Origin: Defluviitaleaceae bacterium
GTDB taxonomy: Bacteria; Bacillota; Clostridia; Lachnospirales; WQUN01
Length of the DNA stretch: 17,553 nucleotides
Assembly: GCA_009782245.1 (NCBI GenBank)
Contig: WRKK01000342.1
Location: 1 to 17,553 of the forward strand
Reading direction: 5' to 3'
The notes beneath the pieces were generated by a model. The model was given only the letters and a program-made list of their open reading frames with translations, searched no databases and was not told the DNA's origin. Of this stretch, positions 1 through 6,886 are shown one piece after another (within the stretch, counting starts at the first letter, position 1; the number at the start of each line of letters is the position of its first letter). The translations under genes and the position numbers were made by a program.

Positions 1-23
1 CTACACGGGTAGCGTTATTGTAG

Positions 24-45
24 GGGCGAACGTCCCCGTTCGCCC
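24..45. repeat. GC-rich hairpin repeat downstream of cimA
   Basis: A perfect 9-bp inverted repeat, GGGCGAACG at 24-32 and CGTTCGCCC at 37-45, has a 4-base loop. It lies about 30 bases past the cimA stop. On the minus strand it is not followed by a T run, so it is not a canonical intrinsic terminator, although it could still end or protect the ilvC-cimA transcript. The preceding GTAGGGGCGAACG (20-32) matches GTAGGGACGATCG (6500-6512) at 11 of 13 bases, which suggests a dispersed element rather than a gene-specific terminator. Confidence 0.5.
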
Positions 46-50
46 GTCCG

Positions 51-72
51 CCAAATGCACCCCAAATGCACC
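51..72. repeat. 11-bp tandem duplication
   Basis: CCAAATGCACC occurs twice in direct tandem at 51-61 and 62-72, between the hairpin repeat and the cimA stop codon. It is short and may be only a replication-slippage scar. Confidence 0.5.
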
Positions 73-75
73 CCC

Positions 76-1725
76 CTAAACAAACGCCTTAAACTTCTCC
101 TCAATCTCCCTAATCAGCTTATACTCAATGCTATCCACCAACGCCAGCCAGCTTGCCTCTATAATATCCGCCGAAACGCCGACGGTCGTCCAGTTGCTAA
201 CGCCGTCCGTGGATTCAATTAGCACCCGCACCTTTGATGCGGTGGCGTTTGTGCTGTCCAACACGCGCACCTTGTAATCCGTTAAATGCACATTCGCCAG
301 TTCGGGGTAAAATTTTTCCAAAGCCTTGCGGAGTGCCTTGTCTAAAGCGTTGACGGGGCCGTTGCCCTCGGCGGCGGTAATCTCGGTTTGGTCGTTGACC
401 GTAATTTTTATTATCGCCGATGCACTGTTTCCGCCGCTTTCCGCCGTTTTGCTAAACCCGCCTAACGGGCGGACAGGAGTCGGTTGCTCGCCAATCGTCT
501 TAAAATGCACCAACTCAAACAACGGCTTGTATTTTCCCAGCAACTTCCTAATATACAGCCCAAAAGAGCTTTCCGCGCCCTCAAATTGGTAGCCCTGCTG
601 CTCCAGTTCTTTTAGTTTGCCGATAATTTCAATGGTTTGGGGCGATTCCTTGGTAAGTTCGGGGCTAATTTGCTGGATTTTGCCGATTAGCATACTCCGC
701 CCCGCAACTTCGCTCATTAGGTATTTCCGCTCGTTGCCGACCAATTCTGGGTCGATATGCTCAAAGCTGGCGGACGATTTTTCCACGGCATCGATGTGCA
801 TACCGCCTTTGTGGGCGAACGCACTTTTGCCCGTGTATGCGGCGCGGCGATTGTGCGGAATATTCGCCACTTCCGATATGTACCGTGCGGTTTGGGTTAG
901 CTTGGCGAGATTTTCCACGCAAACAAAGCCCAATTTTAGCTGTAGGTTCGGGATAACCGCCGAAAGGTTAGCGTTTCCGCAACGTTCGCCAAAGCCCGTG
1001 AAAGTGCCTTGCACATGGGTTGCCCCCGCTTGCACCGCCATTATCGAGTTGGCAACCGCCATTTCACAGTCGTTGTGCGTGTGAATCCCGATTGGTACGG
1101 GGTTTCCGCTCTCTAGTGTCTGCTCAACGGCGTGTAGCGTGATGTCAAAAATCTCGTTGGGAAAACAGCCGCCGTTTGTATCGCACAAAACGATTGCATC
1201 CGCACCCGCTGTTTGGGCGGTTTGCAGCACCCGCATCGCATACTCGGAGTTGTTTTTGTAGCCGTCAAAAAAATGCTCCGCATCAAAAACAACTTCTTTG
1301 CTTGCCTGCTTGAAAAACTGGATTGTATCGGCTATCATTTGCAAATTTTCGTCCAGCGTGGCGCGCAAAATTTCGGTAACGTGAAAATCCCACGATTTGC
1401 CGAAAATGCAGACGGCGGCGGTGTTTGCTTGCAGCAACGCCTTTATGTTGTCGTCCTCGGCGGCGGCGATGCCCTTGCGGCGAGTGCTGCCAAATGCTAT
1501 TAACTTGGCGTTTTTTAGCGGCCGCACCGTGCCACGTTCCGCAAAATGCTGAAAAAACGCCAAATCCTTGGGGTTCGAGCCAGGGTTTCCTGCCTCAATG
1601 TAGTCAACCCCCAATTCGTCCAGGACGGTCGCAATTTTTATCTTGTCCTCTACCGTAAAGGAGATTCCCTCCGCCTGCGCGCCGTCCCGTAACGTGGAAT
1701 CAAATATTATGATTTTTTTGTCCAT
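76..1725 (-). CDS. cimA: (R)-citramalate synthase, CimA-type
   Basis: Predicted to condense pyruvate with acetyl-CoA to (R)-citramalate, the first step of the threonine-independent route to 2-oxobutyrate and isoleucine. The 549-residue protein has an N-terminal HMGL-like TIM barrel. STLRDGAQAEG places the catalytic Arg13-Asp14 pair near the N-terminus, and IHTHND (His215 and His217) supplies metal ligands. FTGFGERCGNANL near residue 245 is also typical. The last ~150 residues fit the LeuA-type allosteric dimer domain where end-product feedback acts. Length and the 'DGAQAEGISFTVEDK' opening favour CimA over 2-isopropylmalate synthase or homocitrate synthase. The ATG follows the ilvC TAA with no gap, and the nearest purine-rich site (GAGGG) is about 13 bases away inside ilvC, so translation is probably coupled to ilvC. 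Confidence 0.93.
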   Translation of the reverse strand: MDKKIIIFDSTLRDGAQAEGISFTVEDKIKIATVLDELGVDYIEAGNPGSNPKDLAFFQHFAERGTVRPLKNAKLIAFGSTRRKGIAAAEDDNIKALLQANTAAVCIFGKSWDFHVTEILRATLDENLQMIADTIQFFKQASKEVVFDAEHFFDGYKNNSEYAMRVLQTAQTAGADAIVLCDTNGGCFPNEIFDITLHAVEQTLESGNPVPIGIHTHNDCEMAVANSIMAVQAGATHVQGTFTGFGERCGNANLSAVIPNLQLKLGFVCVENLAKLTQTARYISEVANIPHNRRAAYTGKSAFAHKGGMHIDAVEKSSASFEHIDPELVGNERKYLMSEVAGRSMLIGKIQQISPELTKESPQTIEIIGKLKELEQQGYQFEGAESSFGLYIRKLLGKYKPLFELVHFKTIGEQPTPVRPLGGFSKTAESGGNSASAIIKITVNDQTEITAAEGNGPVNALDKALRKALEKFYPELANVHLTDYKVRVLDSTNATASKVRVLIESTDGVSNWTTVGVSADIIEASWLALVDSIEYKLIREIEEKFKAFV

Positions 1726-2751
1726 TTATTTTTTGTCGCCCTCTTTTTTTGTCTCTTCTTGTTTGTTTCCCCAATCCATCATTTCCCGCAATTCCGCGCC
1801 CACTTTTTCAATAGGGTGTTCGGTTTCCATGCGGCGTTTTGCGTTGAAATATGGGCGGTTTGCTTGGTTTTCCAAAATCCATTGCCGTGCAAACGTGCCG
1901 TCCTGCACTTCGCCCAAAACTTTCTTCATTTCCTTGCGAACATCGTCGTTGATAATGCGTTTGCCGACCGTGTAATCGCCGTATTCCGCCGTATCGCTGA
2001 TAGAATATCGCATAAACGACAATCCGCCCTTGTTGACGAGGTCGATTATCAGTTTCATCTCGTGCAGACACTCAAAATAGGCGTTTTCTGGGGAATAGCC
2101 CGCCTCGACAAGCGTATCAAAACCCGCTTTCATTAGCTCGGTAACGCCGCCGCACAGCACCGCTTGCTCGCCGAACAGGTCGGTTTCGGTTTCCTCACGG
2201 AAAGATGTCTCCAAAATGCCCGCCCGTGCCGCACCGATGCCAGCCGCATATGCAAGGGCAATTTTTTTCGTATCGCCCGTGAAATCCTGGTGAATCGCCA
2301 CCAACGCTGGAACGCCGCGACCCTCGGTGTATTGGCTACGCACGGTATGCCCTGGACCTTTTGGAGCAACCATAAACACGTTGATGTCCTTGGCGGGGGC
2401 AATTTGCCCGTAATGAATGTTGAATCCGTGGGCAAAAGCGAGGTATTTTCCCGCCGAAAGGTTGGGCAAAATGTCCTCGTGATAAATTTTGTTTTGCAGT
2501 TCGTCGGGCGTAAGAATCATAATAATGTCCGCCATTTTGACGGCATCTTTGGTAAGGGCAACTTTCATGCCAGTTGCGGCTACTTCGTCCCACAAGTGGT
2601 GTCCCTCGTATAAGCCCACAACAACAGAAACGCCGCTTTCGTGCAAGTTTAGTGCATGGGCGTGTCCTTGGCTGCCGTAGCCGATTACTGCGACCGTTTT
2701 GTTTGCCAATAGCGATAAATCGCAGTCTTTTTGGTAGTATAATTTTGCCAT
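1726..2751 (-). CDS. ilvC: Ketol-acid reductoisomerase, class I
   Basis: Catalyses Mg2+-dependent alkyl migration and NAD(P)H reduction of acetolactate or acetohydroxybutyrate in valine, leucine and isoleucine synthesis. The 341 residues fit the class I (short) form plus a charged ~15-residue tail. The Rossmann motif GYGSQGHAHALNL lies at about 24-36. The C-terminal knotted domain has TDLFGEQAVLCGG and the E-rich helices that bind two Mg2+ ions. The cofactor loop after strand beta-2 reads GLYEGHHLWDE (residues 46-56). It lacks the Arg and Ser residues usually binding the NADPH phosphate and carries a Glu, so NADH or dual use is possible (inference). The start has AGGAGG at 2759-2764, seven bases upstream. 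It is the first gene of an operon with cimA, divergent from cca. Confidence 0.96.
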   Translation of the reverse strand: MAKLYYQKDCDLSLLANKTVAVIGYGSQGHAHALNLHESGVSVVVGLYEGHHLWDEVAATGMKVALTKDAVKMADIIMILTPDELQNKIYHEDILPNLSAGKYLAFAHGFNIHYGQIAPAKDINVFMVAPKGPGHTVRSQYTEGRGVPALVAIHQDFTGDTKKIALAYAAGIGAARAGILETSFREETETDLFGEQAVLCGGVTELMKAGFDTLVEAGYSPENAYFECLHEMKLIIDLVNKGGLSFMRYSISDTAEYGDYTVGKRIINDDVRKEMKKVLGEVQDGTFARQWILENQANRPYFNAKRRMETEHPIEKVGAELREMMDWGNKQEETKKEGDKK

Positions 2752-2770
2752 TTTTGTTCCTCCTGATTGT

Positions 2771-2787
2771 CCTAAAATTATTCTAGG
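2771..2787. promoter_or_regulatory. Operator-like palindrome in ilvC leader
   Basis: CCTAAAATTATTCTAGG is an interrupted palindrome in which all pairs match except one (A2775/C2783) around a single central base. It lies between the expected transcription start (~2802) and the ilvC ribosome binding site, where a repressor would block elongation or initiation. No regulator is identified; this is a shape-based suggestion only. Confidence 0.3.
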
Positions 2788-2808
2788 TTAATTGTTGCAT
2801 TTCAGTTT

Positions 2809-2837
2809 ATTGTACATTATTTTTTGGAATTTGGCAA
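2809..2837 (-). promoter_or_regulatory. Sigma-A promoter of ilvC-cimA
   Basis: Read on the minus strand, a TTGCCA -35 (2837-2832) and a TACAAT -10 (2814-2809) are separated by exactly 17 bases. The expected start is near 2802, giving a leader of about 50 bases. That is too short for a T-box or a leader-peptide attenuator. Confidence 0.75.
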
Positions 2838-2859
2838 GATATTTTTTTGGGGAAATTTG

Positions 2860-2888
2860 TTGCTGTTTTTGTGAAAATGTGCTATAAT
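2860..2888 (+). promoter_or_regulatory. Sigma-A promoter of cca
   Basis: TTGCTG (2860-2865), a 17-base spacer and TATAAT (2883-2888), with an extended -10 TGC at 2880-2882. It is back to back with the ilvC promoter; the two -35 boxes are 22 bases apart. The predicted start near 2895 rules out the upstream in-frame ATG at 2887 as the cca start. Confidence 0.75.
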
Positions 2889-2952
2889 GAAATTCGTGAA
2901 ATCCACCAAAAGATTGCAAATAAAAATCAAAAAAATCAGAAAGGCGATAAGC

Positions 2953-4290
2953 ATGACTATTCCAACAAACGTAACAAAAATAATAAACACGCTCGCCAAC
3001 AGCGGCTACGAAGCCTATATTGTCGGGGGTTGCGTACGAGATTCCATGTTAGGATATTCGCCAAAAGATTGGGATATTGCGACAAACGCCACGCCAGCCG
3101 AGATGTGCACAGCATTAAGCCAATATAAGTTAGTTCCAACGGGCGAAAAATACGGCACAATGACCGTTTTAATAGGCAAAAACAAATACGAAGTTACAAC
3201 CTACCGTGCAGACGGCACATATAGCGACGGCAGACGACCCGACCAAGTTACTTTTTCGCGAACCCTAAAAGACGACCTTTGCCGCCGAGATTTTACCATA
3301 AACGCAATGGCTTACAACGACCAAACTGGGCTAGTAGACTTGTTTGGCGGCGCGGACGATATTAACAACAAAATTATCCGCTGTGTTGGCAACCCCTGCG
3401 ACCGCTTTAACGAGGATTCTTTGCGGATAATGCGCGCAATCCGTTTTGCCTGTCGGCTAGATTTTGATATATCAAAATGCACAATATCCGCCATTTGGGA
3501 TTGCGGCGAAAATCTTAAAAATGTTTCGCAGGAACGCATAACCGCCGAATTAGTGCAAATACTACAGCACCGCAAAAAACGCAACCGCATAATGCTAGAA
3601 TACATAATAAAACGCACAATCCCCGAATTTTTGGCGTTAGCCCAAGTTGCCCACAATAACCCATACCATTACACCGATGTTTTTACCCACACAATAGATG
3701 CCCTATTTCACTGCACTAGCACGGACACCGAAATTTTGTTAGCCTTGTTGTTTCACGATATAGGCAAGCAAAAAGCCCGTACATTTGACGAAAAACGCCT
3801 AACAAACCACTACAAACTGCACCCGCTAGAATCCGCCGCAATGTGCAAAGAAATTTTAACCCGCATGAAACTTGACAACAAAACCTTAACAAACGTGTGC
3901 AAACTGGTAAAATATCACGATTGGGATTTGCAGCCCACAAAAAAAATTGCCAAAAAATCGCTTAACAAGCTGGGCTACGAATTGTGCATAAAATTGCTGG
4001 AAGTAAAGCTGTCCGACCGCTTTGCACACAGGTTGCAACCCCAAGATTTTGCTCAATGGTCAGCAAATTTAGCCCAAATTAAAGGCTTTTGGGACGAAAT
4101 AATCGCCAACAACGAGGCGTTCGCAATCGCCGATTTAGCCATAAACGGCAACGATTTAATGGAAATGGGCTTTCCGCAAGGTAAAATTTTAGGCGAACTA
4201 TTGCAAAAATGCCTAGATTACGTTATGGATAATCCCGACGAAAACAGCAAAACGGCTCTGCTGGCTTATGTTAGCAAACTTCGCAAATAA
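2953..4290 (+). CDS. cca: CCA tRNA nucleotidyltransferase with HD domain
   Basis: Adds or repairs the 3'-CCA end of tRNAs in the cytosol. The 445-residue protein has the class II nucleotidyltransferase head: GGCVRD (25-30), the DWD metal-binding pair (39-41), RRDFTINAMA (111-120) and the EDSLRIMRAIRFACRL helix (about 154-169) that contains the EDxxR base-selection motif. An HD domain follows (LLFHDIGK, HD at 268-269), as in E. coli-type and many clostridial CCA enzymes. A poly(A) polymerase of the same superfamily is less likely at this length and phylum. I chose the ATG at 2953 because AGAAAGG lies just upstream, and because the longer in-frame ATG at 2887 sits inside the -10 box. No clear terminator is seen after it. 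Confidence 0.88.
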   Translation: MTIPTNVTKIINTLANSGYEAYIVGGCVRDSMLGYSPKDWDIATNATPAEMCTALSQYKLVPTGEKYGTMTVLIGKNKYEVTTYRADGTYSDGRRPDQVTFSRTLKDDLCRRDFTINAMAYNDQTGLVDLFGGADDINNKIIRCVGNPCDRFNEDSLRIMRAIRFACRLDFDISKCTISAIWDCGENLKNVSQERITAELVQILQHRKKRNRIMLEYIIKRTIPEFLALAQVAHNNPYHYTDVFTHTIDALFHCTSTDTEILLALLFHDIGKQKARTFDEKRLTNHYKLHPLESAAMCKEILTRMKLDNKTLTNVCKLVKYHDWDLQPTKKIAKKSLNKLGYELCIKLLEVKLSDRFAHRLQPQDFAQWSANLAQIKGFWDEIIANNEAFAIADLAINGNDLMEMGFPQGKILGELLQKCLDYVMDNPDENSKTALLAYVSKLRK

Positions 4291-4303
4291 TTTTTACAAA
4301 CTA

Positions 4304-4332
4304 TTTACTTGCCACTCCAAAAATGTTATAAT
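4304..4332 (+). promoter_or_regulatory. Probable htrA promoter
   Basis: TATAAT at 4327-4332 is preceded by an extended -10 TGT (4324-4326). The best -35 at 17-base spacing is TTTACT (4304-4309). A TTGCCA at 4309-4314 is closer to consensus but only 12 bases away. A second TATAAT at 4399-4404 has no good -35 and would start right at the ribosome binding site. Confidence 0.5.
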
Positions 4333-4338
4333 GTTTGT

Positions 4339-4369
4339 ATTGTAAAAAATGTGGCGAAAAATTTACAAT
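4339..4369. promoter_or_regulatory. Inverted repeat in htrA leader
   Basis: ATTGTAAA (4339-4346) and TTTACAAT (4362-4369) form a perfect 8-bp inverted repeat separated by 15 bases, starting about at the predicted transcription start of htrA. It could be an operator for a dimeric regulator of this stress-type protease gene or a weak 5'-UTR hairpin. No regulator is assigned. Confidence 0.35.
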
Positions 4370-4424
4370 TTATTCACAAAATATTCAAATTTAACCAGTA
4401 TAATAATTTTTAGGAGTGATGACC

Positions 4425-6326
4425 ATGCTAGAAAACAACCGCAATGGGTCGCAAAAAACGGAAAATAATCCGTTTGATCCATATAATTTTTCTGAAATAG
4501 AAAAAATTCAACTGGATATTGAAAAGGCACTTAGCCTTTACGAACCAATTAAAACGTTTGAAATAGCGGATATGGAAGATATAACAATAACCACTATCAA
4601 CGTTGACCTCACAAAAACAGAGCCTTTGCCCCACGCCACAAAAACGGAAACACCCGAAACAATCGTAACAAGCGTAACAAGCGAAACACCCGAAACGCAC
4701 AATATCCCAGAAACTAGCACAGTAACTACCGAATTTTCCGAAACTACGTTGCACCCCAAACCCGTGGAATTGCCGCAATTATCCGAAGAATCAGCAAAAA
4801 TGTTGGATACTTTGGAAATACCTAGCTTTTTAAGAACGGAACAAACCGAACAAACCGAACGGGTGGAACAAATAGAACAAATAGAACAAACGGAGCAGCC
4901 AGTACAAATAGAACATACAAACCGTTTTGAGCAGATTGAACAAATCGAGCAAATCAAGCAAGCGGACTGGCAAGAATGGGCAAACCGTGCCGACCATGAA
5001 ACTGTACTAAGGACAACAATCGCTCCACAAGAGCCGTTTTATACCGAAACGATTAAAACACCGACTTTTTCGCCGACAGCGGTTTCTACGATGCCAACAA
5101 TACCAGCAATGTCAGCAACGGCACAGCCTACAAAAATAAAAAAACGCTTTTTGGTTACGTTGCTTTTACTGTGTACGTTGGGAACGGGTATGTTGGGCAT
5201 GGGAATCGGCTTTGGTATTGCGTTTGCACAGGGGCAGCAAGCAACTTTGCCCCAAACCACCGAATCGCCGCAATATGTGCCTAGCCCTGTTTTGGGCAGT
5301 AGCCACTTAACTTTTGGCAACGATGGCAACGGTGCAGTTGCAGAGGGTTCGCTGGCGGATCTTGTGCGGCTGGTTGACCCTGCTGTTGTACGAATATCGG
5401 CAAACTTACGCCCAGAGGATATTGCACCGCCTTTTGCCAACAGTAGAATAAACTTGCAAAGTTACGATGCCTCTGGTATAATATTTTCACGGGACGAGTA
5501 CAACGTTTACATTGTAACTAGCTGGCACGTAGTAAGCAACGCCGAAAGCGTTTCGGTTTCTATAATGGAAAGCGAACCAATTTTAGCACGGCCTGTTGGT
5601 CGCAATACAGATATTGATTTATCGGTTATATCGGTATCTGTGGCGGATATTTTGCGGGCTGGCATAACAAACGTTACGGTTGCGGCTTTTGGCAACTCGG
5701 ACGAGATGCAAGTTGGCGATATTGTTTTAGCCATTGGTAATGCGATGGGCGAGGGTAATTCTGCGACAAGCGGCATAATTAGTGCCGTTGAAACCGATGT
5801 TGTTATACAAAACCGCACATTACGCCTACTACGCACAGATGCCGCAATAAATTTGGGCAATAGCGGCGGCCCCTTAATAAACAAGCAAGGCGAAGTTATT
5901 GGCATAAATACCTCTGTGCCAACGTTGAATACATATTCACTAGAGGGTATGGGGTTTTCTATCCCCGCCAGTATAGCGCTACCTATAATAGAAGAAATTA
6001 TGAACCAAGCGCCCAGTCCATTTTTGGGCATACGTGGGCAAAGCGTTGCAGACAACGAAACAGTTGCCGCCGAGTTTAATATTCCGCCAATCGGGGTGTA
6101 TGTGTCCAGCGTTATACCTGGCACTAGTGCCGAAATTGCTGGAATACGCGACGGCGATATAATAACGGGCTTTAATGGAAAAGCCATATTAAATATGGAA
6201 CAGCTTATTGCTGAAATTGCCAGTATAAGTGTAGGAGATACTATAGAAGTAAACATACTCCGAAACCAAGCCAGAGAACAACTTACCCTACAAGTTATAC
6301 TAGGCCACGACTCCAACAATTTCTAA
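4425..6326 (+). CDS. Membrane-anchored HtrA/Deg serine protease
   Basis: An HtrA/DegP-like protease expected to degrade misfolded proteins outside the membrane. The 633 residues comprise an unusually long, acidic, Thr/Glu/Gln-rich cytosolic N-terminus (1-238), one membrane segment after a KIKKR stop-transfer patch (about 241-268), a trypsin-like domain (about 305-525) and one PDZ domain (about 532-626). The triad is visible: His368 in TSWHVV, Asp398 in TDIDLS and Ser480 in GNSGGPL. The tail of residues 138-180 is a degenerate EQI/EQT tripeptide repeat. The start at 4425 is chosen over GTG 4416 and ATG 4419 because AGGAG (4412-4416) then has an 8-base spacing. It is monocistronic, with its own promoter and terminator. 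Clostridial homologues usually have a shorter N-terminus (family knowledge). Confidence 0.92.
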   Translation: MLENNRNGSQKTENNPFDPYNFSEIEKIQLDIEKALSLYEPIKTFEIADMEDITITTINVDLTKTEPLPHATKTETPETIVTSVTSETPETHNIPETSTVTTEFSETTLHPKPVELPQLSEESAKMLDTLEIPSFLRTEQTEQTERVEQIEQIEQTEQPVQIEHTNRFEQIEQIEQIKQADWQEWANRADHETVLRTTIAPQEPFYTETIKTPTFSPTAVSTMPTIPAMSATAQPTKIKKRFLVTLLLLCTLGTGMLGMGIGFGIAFAQGQQATLPQTTESPQYVPSPVLGSSHLTFGNDGNGAVAEGSLADLVRLVDPAVVRISANLRPEDIAPPFANSRINLQSYDASGIIFSRDEYNVYIVTSWHVVSNAESVSVSIMESEPILARPVGRNTDIDLSVISVSVADILRAGITNVTVAAFGNSDEMQVGDIVLAIGNAMGEGNSATSGIISAVETDVVIQNRTLRLLRTDAAINLGNSGGPLINKQGEVIGINTSVPTLNTYSLEGMGFSIPASIALPIIEEIMNQAPSPFLGIRGQSVADNETVAAEFNIPPIGVYVSSVIPGTSAEIAGIRDGDIITGFNGKAILNMEQLIAEIASISVGDTIEVNILRNQAREQLTLQVILGHDSNNF

Positions 6327-6355
6327 TTTTTGATAAATTCCCCCTCCTTTGATTG

Positions 6356-6376
6356 TCTTAGTAACAGTTACTAAGA
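6356..6376. promoter_or_regulatory. Near-perfect 21-bp palindrome after htrA
   Basis: TCTTAGTAAC (6356-6365) and GTTACTAAGA (6367-6376) are exact reverse complements around a single A at 6366. It lies 30 bases past the htrA stop and just before the terminator. The tight centre suits a dimeric DNA-binding protein better than an RNA hairpin, although a hairpin with a wider loop could form. Its role is unknown. Confidence 0.45.
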
Positions 6377-6383
6377 TCTCCTA

Positions 6384-6419
6384 AACGCCGACAGGTTAGC
6401 TGGTCGGCGTTCTTTCTTT
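6384..6419 (+). terminator. Intrinsic terminator of htrA
   Basis: The stem AACGCCGAC (6384-6392) pairs with GTCGGCGTT (6403-6411) across a 10-base loop and is followed by the T-rich run TTCTTTCTTT (6410-6419). It is well placed to end the htrA transcript. Confidence 0.8.
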
Positions 6420-6441
6420 GTGGGAATGGCTGTAAAATCGT

Positions 6442-6478
6442 GGGGCGTTGCCCCCTCCCGCCTGCCGACGGGCAGGTT
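6442..6478. repeat. Cluster of GC-rich palindromes incl. 20-bp REP-like element
   Basis: GGGGC-GTT-GCCCC (6442-6454) is followed by a 23-base stretch (6456-6478) that matches the reverse complement of 17063-17085 with one mismatch (A6468). The core CCTGCC-GACG-GGCAGG (6461-6476) forms a perfect 6-bp stem. The second copy interrupts the rpn gene, so this is a dispersed, REP-like element. A further GTAGGGACGATCG (6500-6512) resembles 20-32. The cluster fills the space between the htrA terminator and the glycosyltransferase remnant, and no gene is seen in 6420-6510. Confidence 0.7.
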
Positions 6479-6510
6479 CAGCAGACGGGTCGGCATTTCG
6501 TAGGGACGAT

Positions 6511-6807
6511 CGGCTTTTTGCGTACTCTTTGGACGGCATTGTTGGATTTTCGGTTAAACCGCTGGTGCTGTCGTCCCTGTTTGGAATTTTGCTGTGTTTG
6601 CTGGCTTTCGGCGGTGCGATGTTTATTGTTGTGCGATGGCTTTTGTACGGCGACCCCGTGCAGGGCTGGGCAACGATTGTAACTATAATTTTATTGGTTG
6701 GCGGCTTAAATTTGCTGTGCATGGGCATTTTGGGGCAATATTTGGCGAAAACTTACACCGAAAGCAAGCGGCGGCCTGTTTATATTGTTCGGGAGAAATC
6801 GTTTTAG
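6511..6807 (+). pseudogene. Family-2 glycosyltransferase, C-terminal remnant
   Basis: The encoded ~98 residues match the C-terminal part of GtrB/DPM-like family-2 glycosyltransferases, which move sugars onto a polyprenyl phosphate at the membrane. Seen are the DGIVGFSVKPL segment that follows the catalytic domain, two membrane helices (roughly VLSSLFGILLCLLAF and IVTIILLVGGLNLL), the GILGQYLAKTYTESK region and the usual PVYIVRE ending before TAG. The full family is about 310-330 residues. The whole N-terminal catalytic domain (DxD region) is missing, and the reading frame upstream runs into repeat sequence with no ribosome binding site. I therefore call it a truncated remnant. It lies just upstream of the sbcD promoter. 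Confidence 0.8.
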
Positions 6808-6810
6808 GGG

Positions 6811-6839
6811 TTGCGGCGGCGGCGGGGGTGTGGTATAAT
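6811..6839 (+). promoter_or_regulatory. Sigma-A promoter of sbcDC
   Basis: TTGCGG (6811-6816), a 17-base spacer and TATAAT (6834-6839), with an extended -10 TGG at 6831-6833. The expected start is near 6846, about 40 bases before the sbcD ATG. It begins four bases after the stop codon of the glycosyltransferase remnant. Confidence 0.75.
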
Positions 6840-6886
6840 GGGTGTGAAAAGCAGATTTTTGGCAAAATTTTAAGACGGAGGATTTT

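Noticed and set aside
2752..2808. T-box or riboswitch leader upstream of ilvC
   Set aside because: The predicted transcript leader is only about 50 bases and has no T-box consensus or nested stems.
2887..2952. Longer N-terminus for cca starting at ATG 2887
   Set aside because: This ATG overlaps the -10 TATAAT box, so it would lie upstream of the transcription start. The ATG at 2953 has a ribosome binding site and begins at the expected family N-terminus.
4836..4963. CRISPR-like or minisatellite array
   Set aside because: The units are degenerate 9-mers in frame inside htrA and code for EQI/EQT. There are no spacers.
5507..6319. 270-codon open frame antisense to htrA
   Set aside because: It has no ribosome binding site or family resemblance and is fully explained as a shadow of the protease and PDZ coding sequence.
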